Positions 1-8,890 of a stretch of 11,705 bases of DNA are shown here, piece after piece. Below the pieces are notes generated by a model. That model was given only the letters and a program-made list of their open reading frames with translations. It ran no database searches and had not been told where the DNA came from. How positions within the stretch are numbered: the first letter of the stretch is position 1; every line of letters begins with the position of its first letter. Source of the DNA: Phoronis ovalis (lineage: Eukaryota; Phoronida; Phoronidae); NCBI GenBank assembly GCA_028565635.1, contig JAOXYB010050946.1:1-11705 (forward strand), in the 5' to 3' direction. The translations under genes and the position numbers were made by a program.

Positions 1-1170
1 ATATTATATATAACCTGTACTTTGTCCTGTACTTACTTTGTACCGAATATGGAGCTGATCAGATAAAAAATGACGCAGTTATTATGAGACAAAGAAAGTG
101 TTACGCACTGCAAAAAATGTTGAAGTATCGTACTGGCATTTGACCTACTTGTCAAGGTCATTTTAAAATGTCACTGAGCCTATTACGGCTACCAACCTAT
201 AGTCTTGCTAGAACCACCTTTGAATCGTCCAGGTAGGACTTTGTCCGCGGCTATAAATGCAATGTAACGTGCACTCTCTGGAGCTGATCTGCTAAAAACT
301 GACGCAGTTATTGCGAGACAAAGAAAGTGTTATGAACGGTAAGAAATGTCAAAGATTAGTAACGGCATTTGACCTACTTGTCAAGGTCATTTTAAAATGT
401 CACAAGCCTATTACGCCCACCTATCTATGGTCTTTCTAGAACCACCTTTGAATCTTACAGGCAGAGCTTCATCTTCGCGGTTATAAACGCAACATTACGT
501 GCCCTCTTGGGAACAAACATGGCCACCAGTCGGCCATATTGGAAGTATTCTAGGTCAAAAGTACACATAGCATGTACTGCGACCAGGACTTACTCTGTGC
601 CGAATATGAAACTGATCTGATAAAAACTGAAGCTGTTATTATGACGTGCAATCTCGCAAACCAACATGGCTGCCAGTCAGCCCTGTTAGAAGTAATCCGG
701 GTCAATATTATACATAACCTGTACTGTGACCTTTATTTACTCTGTACCGAATATGGAGCTGATTGGATAAAAACTAAAGCAGTTATTGCGAGACGAAGAA
801 AGTGTTACGCACGGCAAAAAATGTTCAAGAATCGTTTCGGCATTGGACAAACTTGTCTAGGTCATTTTAAAATGTCACCTAGCCTAATCCGCCCACCAAC
901 CTCGGGGCTTCCTAGAACCACCTTTGAATCGTCCAGGCAGCGCTTCATCTTCGTGGCTATAGACGCAATATTACGTGCCCTCTCGGGAACAAACATGGCT
1001 GCCAGTCAGCCATATTGGAAGTAATCAAGGTCAAAAGTATAAGCGACCTGCACTTTGACCTGTATTTACCCTGTGCCGAATATGAAGCTGTTTGGGTAAA
1101 AACTGAAGCTGATATTATGACGTGCATTCTCACGAACCAACATGGCTGCCAGTCGGACAAATTAGACTAT
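1..1170 (+). repeat. Left tandem repeat array, A-B monomer pattern
   Basis: This array belongs to the same family, and runs in the same direction, as the large array at 5344-9275. Monomer starts marked by ATGGC(C/T)-(A/G)CCAGTC occur at 519, 666, 995 and 1142, giving spacings of 147, 329 and 147 bp: short B, long A, short B. Before 519 lie two further A-type stretches (1 to about 280, then about 285-518) with no B between them. Monomers here differ from the right array in shared ways (GTTACGCAC, CCTAGAACCACCTTTGAATC, GGTCAAAAGTA), so the two arrays look like separate subfamilies. The array fades after about 1170, where the sequence becomes unrelated AT-rich DNA. Confidence 0.9.
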
Positions 1171-1324
1171 TCCAAATATCTGAGGTAAAACACAGTAGGT
1201 AACAATACCTATGGATATTATCCTTAGAGACAAAAATATGAAATTTTCCAAATACATAGTTCCTCTCAAAAACACGACAGCAAACCTGGATGCAAATTTA
1301 ACATGGCTAAACAGCAATTTTGGG

Positions 1325-1365
1325 CTTTCTCACCAGGTGGTTTTGTAATTTACCTGGTGAGAAAG
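1325..1365. repeat. Perfect 14-bp inverted repeat with 13-bp loop
   Basis: The left arm CTTTCTCACCAGGT (1325-1338) and right arm ACCTGGTGAGAAAG (1352-1365) are exact reverse complements. It lies about 150 bp past the left array. I saw no transposase and no clear target duplication around it. It could be a hairpin-forming relic of a small non-autonomous element. Confidence 0.8.
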
Positions 1366-1529
1366 TTGTTGTACTGTATAAAACTCTCCCCAGAGCTTTG
1401 AACATTTTTTTTGCGAAAAACTATGTAATGGAAAAATTTGAAATGGATGCATTAGGTCTCTACCTAGTTTTCACTTTGATGTAGGTATTTTGGAGGATAT
1501 TTTGTCTATTCTAAATTTATGGCAAAAAT

Positions 1530-1535
1530 TTTATT
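1530..1535 (-). terminator. Possible polyadenylation signal AATAAA
   Basis: An AATAAA hexamer lies on the minus strand about 226 bp beyond the TGA at 1761. It would serve as the poly(A) signal only if the gene ends at that stop through read-through of the 1805 donor. Such hexamers are common by chance in AT-rich DNA. Confidence 0.15.
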
Positions 1536-1804
1536 CCTTATCCATTATGAAACGAGCAGTAGTCTTATACAATTTTTCCCAATTTTAAATGTTTATCTCC
1601 TGCTCACTCTATGGGGAACAAATGGCCATGGCACTGAAGCTGAATCAACTACAACAATGTTCCAACAACGATCAATGAGCCACAGAAAATAATTGTAAAT
1701 GTGAGTGAGATCCTAACCCTCAGATTAATTACAAGGTCAATCTTTTGCCAATCAAATTAATCAAACTGAATTTATCTGCAATGTCAGAGTAACAGACATG
1801 TCAC

Positions 1805-2031
1805 CTGATTTTTTTGCTTTGCCCATTCTTGTCCGTCTATGCTGTGGAGAAGTAAGAATGGCACCACCAGTGGCTGGTGTGGTTACGTCAAGATGATGTC
1901 GACGTGTTTCACTAGTTTTCTTTAATTCTGGTGTAGGTATACGACCATCATCATCATCTTCAACTAAAGTATCTTCATCTGACAATGAGCCTGATGTTAT
2001 GGTAGAGGCACGACTGGGACGTGAACTAGCA
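1805..2031 (-). CDS. MDM1: MDM1 exon with GRIPTPEL and TTPATGGAILTSP motifs
   Basis: The acceptor TTTTGCTTTGCAG enters in phase 2. One base completes a Ser codon, then 75 codons follow. In order, the exon shows a Ser-rich start (ASSRPSRASTITSGS), an acidic patch with four Asp (LVEDDDD), GRIPTPELKK, then RRHHLDVTTPATGGAILTSP and a basic tail (RRTRMGKAKK). Human GRLPTPKLRE...THHDLTTPAVGGAVLVSP is the clear counterpart. The end is ambiguous. The donor AATCAG|GTGACA gives an exon end at 1805 in phase 1. If that donor is not used, the frame runs 14 codons more to a TGA at 1761-1763. I prefer the donor because vertebrate MDM1 continues well past this block. Confidence 0.92.
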
Positions 2032-2118
2032 CTGCAAAGCAAAACAAAAATATGGAATCTGTGCAACAAAATATAATCTCTTAAAACATTATCAAGAAAA
2101 CTACTGAAACATTAATAC

Positions 2119-2244
2119 CTTGTAGAATCACTTTCAGTCCAAGCTAACCGTCTGTTAACAGGCTGATCTTTACTTGTTTGATGAGATATAGCATTCATCT
2201 GTTCTCTTTCCACAGATTCTTGCTTAGCTGGATTTGATTGTGCC
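2119..2244 (-). CDS. MDM1: MDM1 exon with RRLAW motif
   Basis: The exon follows the acceptor TTTGTCATTTGCAG in phase 2 (one base plus 41 codons) and leaves in phase 2 at ACAAG|GTATTA. It starts AQSNPAKQESVEREQMNAIS and ends in VNRRLAWTESDST. The RRLAW core followed by acidic and Ser residues matches human MDM1 RRRLAWDTE (from memory). The first half is polar, Gln-rich and probably disordered. The upstream intron is 1652 bp, whereas the downstream intron to the exon at 2031 is only 87 bp. Confidence 0.9.
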
Positions 2245-3896
2245 CTGCAAATGACAAACAGATGTCCTGTTATAAAGGGTTGCCTCGTGCTGATTGAATT
2301 GACCACAAATTGATAATTCATTTTTTTATAACTTCAAAAGCAAATTATAAACACCAAAATCTAGTTACCGTTGTGTGCCTTAAACAACAGAACATCTAGG
2401 AGTGTAGCAATTATGTGATAATTTTGATTGTAATTTCTTTACAGCTACCCAACAATACTAAGTTCGGATTTGGCTATTAAGAAGAAAAGCTATGGTGTGC
2501 AGTCTGACGCCATTCATTAGTGTTCCGTGCCTTCTCAACTAACGTCTTGGCTTAACCATATTCAATTGCTATTGTATTGCTTCAATTTAACAAGAGCAAA
2601 ATAAATATGTCATTAAACTTTTGATCCGACCTTGTCCTTTCTTTCTGAGGGATCCATCGTCACCTATCATGTCTATTCTATCATTGGTCATTCTGAATAG
2701 GTATCGCCGGGGAGCCTGCTTTTTGCTTAGCAGACTACAGATAAACTCTGGCAGGAGAGAATGTGTGTGATTAACCTGTTTTACTAGCTACCCGCTTAGT
2801 CCACTATTATACCTATTATTGTAAGCTGCAATTTGAGAGGTTTCGCGATAATTTATATATAAATAAAGGGATTATCGTTCTTCTTCTTTTCGAGATAATA
2901 AAGACCAGATGTTAGTTGACAAGGTATAGAATCCTATTCAGACTGAGTCTGACTCTGTTATGTAATATTTTAACTATTAAATTTAGGCCATGCTTTCAGA
3001 ATTTAAATTTCATCTGTGTGACATTTTGTTAAATGTACACATATTTATAAAAATACCTTTTTGACTTGATTAAATAATGTTCACATTTGATGATTTTTGC
3101 AATAATGAGAGTTTCATAAACATCATACAACAGACATGTTAAATGAACAAATATCAACATCAAGCAGAAACAAGCAATAAATACCACTACATTGCCCAGC
3201 AAATATTAGCATGCTGTTCTAAAGGAATGTAGCACCTTTGCTAAAAAAGTGCATTTTGATTATCCTATAACAGTGTACTGCTAGCTTCATAACAGCATGC
3301 AACGCAGCACTATTGAAAATACACAACAAGTTTGATTATAGCCATCAACTAATCACTATTATAGTAGTAAATGTTTATATACATGTACATATATGTAATT
3401 AATTGGTTTGTTTGCTTGACTTTATTTATTAGTATGCAAGGATGTTCTTGCTTATATGACATGCTCACTTAGAAGGTAATACTATTATTTGCAGCAATGA
3501 AAATTACATCGACAAAAATGCATGCAATAATTTTGCAAAAAGAGCTTACGCCCTGTACATTGTAGCATGATTATTATTTCTCTGAGTGTTGCTTTTATTT
3601 TCACTTGCACCATTTGACTCTATGTCTACTTGCACTTCTTTGTTTCTTAACCTAGGAAATGTTATACCAGTTTATAAGTAGACTGTATTGTAATGACAGT
3701 ATAGTCTGATAACACATAATTATACATAAAATTCTTTGTACATCAGAGTACTAAAATACTATCACAAAAGTTTGGTTTTCTTTAAGCATTTCTGTATATT
3801 ATTTCTCCTTCAAGGCCAATATTAGGTTAAATAACAGAACATTATTTAAATTGTTTAGCTTTTTGTTCACAAGATTCAGAAAAAAATGACACCTAC
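2245..3896 (-). other. MDM1: MDM1 intron, 1652 bp
   Basis: AT-rich with no convincing exon. A slightly more GC-rich block at about 2620-2830 has a CTGCT..AGCAG stem. Around 2846-2877 CGATAAT faces ATTATCG across an AT-rich self-complementary centre. These could be relics of a short mobile element, but no family is recognisable. Confidence 0.6.
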
Positions 3897-4126
3897 CTTT
3901 GCCGTGTGTGGGTGGCAGATTCCAGAGACAGTGCTGACAAAGAAGCAGTGGAGCTGACTTCATCCCATAAATCAGCTTGACGAGCTAATAACTGAGCCAT
4001 GTGCTCTCGTGAAAAATGTGTCCCATGTGACCTTTTTCGATATTCGTCAGCTTTCTTTCGTAGTTCTAAAACCTCTGCATACCAATTTGACACTGGCAGA
4101 ACTTGACTGTTATCAGAACCATTTTC
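3897..4126 (-). CDS. MDM1: MDM1 exon with core YRKR-GTHFSREH block
   Basis: This exon has 76 codons plus two bases, from acceptor TTAATTAG (phase 0) to donor CAAAG|GTAGGT (phase 2). It is the strongest family match in the window. VLELRKKADEYRKRSHGTHF then SREHMAQLLARQADLWDEVS closely follows human VKELREKAEFYRKRVQGTHFSRDHLNQIL...CWDVSS (from memory). The ELRKKADEYRKR part should be a charged helix. The Ser-rich end (SSTASLSALSLES) is probably disordered. The acceptor has a poor pyrimidine tract. An AG 16 bases further in (ATAACAG) would break the frame, so the upstream site is chosen on phase. Confidence 0.95.
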
Positions 4127-4453
4127 CTAATTAACGTTAAGCAGTGCTTCATACATAAGGATACAAAATTTATGTTATATTTACACCATTCTAAAAATAC
4201 TAGATTTAATATAACGACATATGCTTGAATGTTTCGGTAGAAACTTTGAAATGAGCACAATTTGTCTAAATTTCCTGATTAGTATAGGAAGTTCATATTT
4301 TACTATTGAGGGTTAAATAGATTTGTTCATTCAGTTCAGATAATTAATATAGAAATAAATATTTGTGATACTGCCATAGTAAGAATACCAGTACATTTAA
4401 TTGATCTTAGTGGTGTCTTGGTGTCTTAAAGCATATATTTATAGAGTTTCTAC

Positions 4454-4556
4454 CTGTGGTTGAACATGAGGAGGTGCAGCTCCTTTCCAAGATCCATCTT
4501 CATATTTGAATTTTGATGGAGATTTGAAATTTGACTTGTACTCAGACTTCCATTTC
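4454..4556 (-). CDS. MDM1: MDM1 exon with repeat motif SEYKSNFKSP
   Basis: One base completes an Arg codon (AG+G), then 34 codons follow, ending in phase 0 at CCACAG|GTAGAA. The acceptor is ATGTTATGTGTAG. It begins KWKSEYKSNFKSPSKFKYED and continues GSWKGAAPPHVQPQ. This fits the fourth vertebrate repeat very well (SEYRAKFLSPAQYLYKAGAW in human, from memory): SEY-x3-F-x-SP, then an aromatic-rich Y-x-DGSW tail. It is the third EY-x3-F motif in the window. Short introns separate it from both neighbours (350 and 327 bp). Confidence 0.92.
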
Positions 4557-4906
4557 CTACACATAACATAAGGTAAATATATTCAGCATTTTAGGAAAAC
4601 ATATGGCAATAGATACAGCTGATTCTTTATAGCCATATTAATAATTGTTTATAGTGTAGTGGTACCAGGAGAAATGTTATTCGAGAGCCTTGCAAGCACT
4701 TTTAAACAATGCCACAATATGCCACATCATTTGGCATGCTGCTGGGGGTGGGGGTTTAAAGGTGTTTTTTTTTTGGATGTGGAATGAAAGTATTTCAATA
4801 CCAAGATGCTTGCTATACATACAAATGGTAAAATATAGTTAATACTGTTTCACTATTCACCACAAACTGTTAAAAAAATTGTTAAGTAAACAAAAATATC
4901 ACATAC

Positions 4907-5019
4907 CTATATTTCCCATGTGGCATATGGAGCTTTAATGGGTTTTGTGCTTCCTTTAACAGTTGCTTTTCCTCTTCAGTTCGTAAGGGTAGTTCTACTG
5001 CACTTTTACTCCTCTTAAG
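4907..5019 (-). CDS. MDM1: MDM1 exon, charged helical linker
   Basis: This exon has 37 codons plus two bases, entering in phase 0 after CTTTATCTCCAG and leaving in phase 2 at TATAG|GTATGT. It reads LKRSKSAVELPLRTEEEKQL and continues with LKEAQNPLKLHMPHGKY. A Glu/Lys-rich, probably helical stretch followed by a basic PHGKYRKW segment leads into the next repeat motif. Human MDM1 has the comparable run LKLEAEMELKDL...WKHQRLG before its SEYRAKF repeat. The similarity is mostly in position and charge, so identification rests on phase and on both neighbours. It lies on the 3' side of the large repeat-filled intron. Confidence 0.82.
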
Positions 5020-5200
5020 CTGGAGATAAAGAATGCTATGTCTTAAACTAAAGATGACTTCAGGACATGATTGAGTACATAACAATCCCTCAAACAAAAT
5101 TGGCACAGAAGTTTAAGAATGTCCCAAGCATATGCAAGAGTATACATCCATATATAGATACATATTCACAATCACAATCATAACAGAATTATCAGACAAG

Positions 5201-5305
5201 AGGTCTGCTGATGCAGCCAGATGCCCATCATATGATGTAGTTTCTTTAGTTGTAAAGCCATCTTTGTATGTAAAAGAGTTTTGAGGTTGATAATAGAGGG
5301 AAAAT
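5201..5305. repeat. 105-bp dispersed segment, flank copy
   Basis: This segment aligns without gaps to 8332-8436 at a constant offset of 3131 bp, with about 10 mismatches by eye (about 90% identity). This copy lies about 40 bp outside the left edge of the right array, in the MDM1 intron. On the minus strand it is open (YYQPQNSFTYKD..), but it has no acceptor in a usable phase and I do not call it an exon. Confidence 0.85.
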
Positions 5306-5705
5306 GTCAAATTTTTGGTTTAAAAGGAAAATAGGTGGTTTTGCTTTGTCCTTCCCGAAATGGCTTACCTAATATAAAGATGATCAGATAAAAACTGAAG
5401 CAGTTATTGTGCAACAAAGAAAGTTGAAGATTCATATCGGCATTTGACCTACTTCTCACGGTCAATTTGAAATATCACTTGATCTAATGCACCCACCAAC
5501 CTATGACCTTTGCGAATCCACCTTCAAATCATCCAATCATCACTTCGTTTTTCCCAAAATGGCCACCAGTCGGCCATGATAGAAGTAATCAGGGTCAAAC
5601 TTATATCCAACGTGTACTTTGACCAGTACTTACACTGTACATAATATGAAGATGATTTGACAAAAACAAAACCTATTATTGCAAGCCAACATCTCGAGAA
5701 CAAAC

Positions 5706-6444
5706 ATGGCTGCCAGTCAGCCATCTTGGAAGTTATCCAAGTCAAAATTACTGCCTATCTGCACTTTGACCAGTATTTAGACTTTCCAAATGTAAAGCTG
5801 ATATGATAAAAACTGAAGCAGTCATTGCAAGATCGGAATTTGACCTACTTCTCAAGGTCACTTTGCAATGTCACCAGGCCTAATACGCACACCAACCTAT
5901 GGGCTTCGTGAAACCAACTTCGAATCGTCCAGTCATCGCTTCGTCTTTCCCGAAATGGGCGCAACGTAACGTGCACTAGCAGGAAAAAACATGGCCACCA
6001 AGTGGCCATCTTGAAAGTGATCCACATGGAAATTACACACGATCTGCATTTTGACCTGTATTTACACTGTACCAAACATAAAATTGATCGGATAAAAACT
6101 GAAGCAATTATTACGCACAAAAAATGTTGAAGATTCACATCGGCATTTGACCTACTTGTCAAGGTCATTTTGAAATGTGGCCTGGCCTAATAAGCCCACC
6201 AACCCATGGCTTACGTGAATCCACCTTCAAATCGTCCAGTCATCGTTTCGTCCTTCCCAAAATGGGCACAGCGTAACGTGCATTCTCGGGTACAAACATG
6301 TTGAAGATTCGCATGTTGGAAGTAATCGGGGTCAAACTTATATCCTACGTGTACTTTGACCAGTACTTTTACCCTGTACCAAATATGAAGATGATCAAAC
6401 AAAAACAAGAGCTATTATTGCGAGCTAACATCTAGAGAATAAAC
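5706..6444 (+). repeat. Higher-order repeat copy 1 (shortened)
   Basis: A (5706-5990, 285 bp), A (5991-6297, 307 bp), B (6298-6444, 147 bp). The first A monomer lacks the stretch between the GCAAGA and GGAATTTGACC segments that holds the GACAAAGAAAGT block in other copies, and the second A is also a little short. The B monomer begins with a patch (see findings). Confidence 0.8.
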
Positions 6445-7240
6445 TTGGCCGCCAGTCGGCCATCTTGAATGTGATCCATGTCGAAATTACAGACGATCTG
6501 CATTTTGACCTGTATTTATCCTGTACGAAATATAAAGCTGATTGGATAAAAACTGAAGCAGTTATTGTGCGACAAAGAAAGTTATATGTGCAACAAAAAT
6601 TGTCAGATTTGTATCGGAATTTGACCTACTTCTCAAGGTCATTTTGAAAAGTCACCTGGCCTAATATGCCCACCAACCCATGGCCTTCGTGAATCCATCT
6701 TCGAATCATCCAGGCATCACTTCGTCTTTCCCGAAATGGGCGCAACGTAATGTGCACTATCAGGAAAAAGAAGGTCACCAGTCGGCCATCTTGAAAGTGA
6801 TCCGCATGGAAATTACACACGACCTGCATCTTGACCAGTATTTACACTGTACCAAATAAAGTTAATCGGATAAAAACTGAAGCAGTTATTGCACGACAAA
6901 CAAAGTATTATGCACAAAAAATGTCAAAGATTCGCATCGGCATTTGACCTACTTCTCAAGGTCATTTTGAAATTTGGCCTGGCCTAATACGCCCACCATC
7001 CTATGGCCTACGTGAATCCACCTTTGAATAGTCCAGTCATCGCTTCGTCTTTCCCAAATTGGGCGCAACGTAATGTGCACTCTCAGGTACAAACATGGCC
7101 GCTAATCGGCCATGTTGGAAGTAATCGGGGTCAAACTTATACCCGATGTGTACTTTGACCAGTATTTACCCTGTACCAAATGTGAAGATGATTTGAAAAA
7201 AACAAAACTATTATTGCAAGCTAACATCTCGAGAACAAAC
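6445..7240 (+). repeat. Higher-order repeat copy 2 (full length)
   Basis: A (6445-6770), A (6771-7094), B (7095-7240), total 796 bp. This is the most complete copy and a good reference unit. The start of its second A monomer is altered (AAGGTCACCAGTCGGCCAT in place of ATGGCC...). Confidence 0.85.
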
Positions 7241-8006
7241 ATGGCCACCAGTCGGCCATCTTGAATGTGATCCATGTCGAAATTACAGACGATCTGCATT
7301 TTGACCTGTGCTTTGCCGGTACCAATTATAAAGCTGATAAGATAAAAACTGAAGCAGTCATTGCAAGACATGAAAATTGTTACGCAATTGAAAAATGTCG
7401 AAGCGTATCTGAATTTGACCTACTTCTCAAGGTCATTTTGAAATGTCACCAGGCCTAATACGCCCATCAACCTATGGGCTTCATGAAGCCACCTTCGAAT
7501 TGTCAAGTTATCACTTCGTCTTTCCCGAAATGGGCGCAACGTAACGTGCATTATCAGGAAAAAACATGGCCACCAGGCGGCAATCTTGAAAGTGATCCAC
7601 ATGGAAATTACACACAATCTGCATTTTGACCTGTATTTACACTGTACCAAACATAAAGTTGATCGGATAAAAACTGAAGCAGTTATTGCGCGACAAAGAA
7701 AGTATTACGAACAAAAAATGTCGAAGATTCGCATCGGCATTTGACCTACTTGTCAAGGTCATTTTGAAATGTGGCCTGGTCTAATATGCCCACCAACCCA
7801 TGGCTTAGGTGAATCTACCTTCGAATCGTCCAGTCATCGTTTCGTCTTTCCCAAAATGGGCGCAACGTAACGTGCACTCTCGGGTACAAAAATGGCCACC
7901 AGTCGGCCATGTTGGAAGTAATCGGGGTCTAACTTGTACCCTACGTGTACTTTGACCAGTATTTACCCTGTACCAAATATGAAGATTTGACAAAAACAAA
8001 ACAAAC
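7241..8006 (+). repeat. Higher-order repeat copy 3 (B monomer with about 31-bp deletion)
   Basis: A (7241-7564), A (7565-7891), B (7892-8006, 115 bp). The B monomer lost the TATTATTGCAAGCTAACATC region near its end, so the super-unit is 766 bp. Confidence 0.82.
7416..7435. promoter_or_regulatory. Everted AGGTCA pair (ER8-like nuclear receptor site), example
   Basis: TGACCT-N8-AGGTCA is a spaced everted pair of the nuclear receptor half-site. Its right half reads TCAAGGTCA, the extended site known for FTZ-F1/ERR-type receptors. Exact copies of the pair occur at 141, 370, 5841, 6148, 6622, 6945, 7416, 7742 and 8182 (each start +19). Copies with one altered half-site are at 5445, 8594 and 8986. 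It occurs once in most A monomers and never in B. Binding is inferred from the motif only; simple descent of the repeat explains the copy number. Confidence 0.3.
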
Positions 8007-8890
8007 ATGGCCACCGGTCGGCCATCTTGAATGTGATCCATGTCGAAATTACAGATCTGCATTTTGACCTGTGTTTAGTCCGTACCAAATATAAAGCTGG
8101 TAAGATAAAAACTGAAGCAGTCATTGCAAGACATGAAAATTGTTACGCAATTGAAAAATGTGGAAGATTCGTATCTGAATTTGACCTACTTCTCAAGGTC
8201 ATTTTGAAATGTCACCAGGCCTAATACGCCCACCAACCTATGGGCTTCATGAAACCACCTTCGAATCGTCCAGTCATCGCTTCGCCTTTCCCGAAATGGG
8301 CGCAACATAACGTGCACTATCTGGAAACAACAGGTCTGAGGGTGCAGACAGATGCCCATCATATGATGTAGTTTCTGTAGTTGTAAAGCTATCTTTGTAT
8401 GTATAAGAGTTGTAAAGTTGATAATAGAGGGAAAATCTTCAAAGTGATTTACATGAACATTACAAACTATCTGCATTTTGACTTGTATTTACCCTGTACC
8501 AAACACAAAGATGATCGGATAACAACTGAAGCAGTCATTACGCGACAAAGAAAGTATTACGCACAAAAAATGTCGAAGATTCGCATCGGCATTTAACCTA
8601 CTTGTCAAGGTCATTTTGAAATGTGGCCTGGCCTAATACGCCCACCAACCCATGGTTTACGTGAATCCACCTTCGAATTGTCCAGTCATCGTTTCGTCTT
8701 TCCCAAAATGGCCACAACGTAACGTGTACTCTCGGGTACAAACATGGCCAACAATCGGCCATGTTGGAAGTAATCGGGGTCAAACTTATACCCTACGTGT
8801 ACTTTGACCAGTAGTATTTACCCTGTACCAAATATGATGATCCGACAAAAACAAAAGCTATTATTGTGAGCTAACATCTCGAGAACAAAC
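8007..8890 (+). repeat. Higher-order repeat copy 4 (with a 105-bp foreign patch)
   Basis: A (8007 to about 8330), A (about 8331-8743, about 90 bp too long), B (8744-8890). The extra length comes from a 105-bp patch at 8332-8436 that replaces the start palindrome of the second A monomer. The super-unit is 884 bp. Confidence 0.82.
8332..8436. repeat. 105-bp dispersed segment, copy embedded in the array
   Basis: This is the second copy of the 5201-5305 segment. It sits between CGTGCACTATCTGGAAACA and AAAGTGATTTACATG, where other A monomers have ATGGCCACCAG..GGCCATCTTG. About 20 bp of array sequence was replaced by this patch. Confidence 0.85.

Larger units (their letters stand above)
1171..1760. 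other. Gene-free AT-rich stretch left of the last exon
   Basis: No exon-like open frame with splice sites was found on either strand. It holds the inverted repeat at 1325-1365 and the AATAAA noted at 1530-1535. It is either 3' untranslated and flanking DNA, or the start of a further MDM1 intron if the donor at 1805 is used. Confidence 0.6.

Noticed and set aside
572-1024. 150-codon plus-strand frame in the left array
   Set aside because: It spans about one A plus B unit of the repeat, and its residues simply mirror the monomer (TEYGADWIKTKAV repeats TEYETDLIKTEAV). No family resemblance.
4741-4775. G-rich run followed by a T run (GGGGGTGGGGG ... T10)
   Set aside because: Only two G runs, so a four-stranded structure is not supported; probably ordinary intron low complexity.
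5113-5310. Possible additional MDM1 exon on the minus strand in the large intron
   Set aside because: No acceptor with a pyrimidine tract in a phase compatible with the 0-0 intron, and part of it is the dispersed 105-bp segment.
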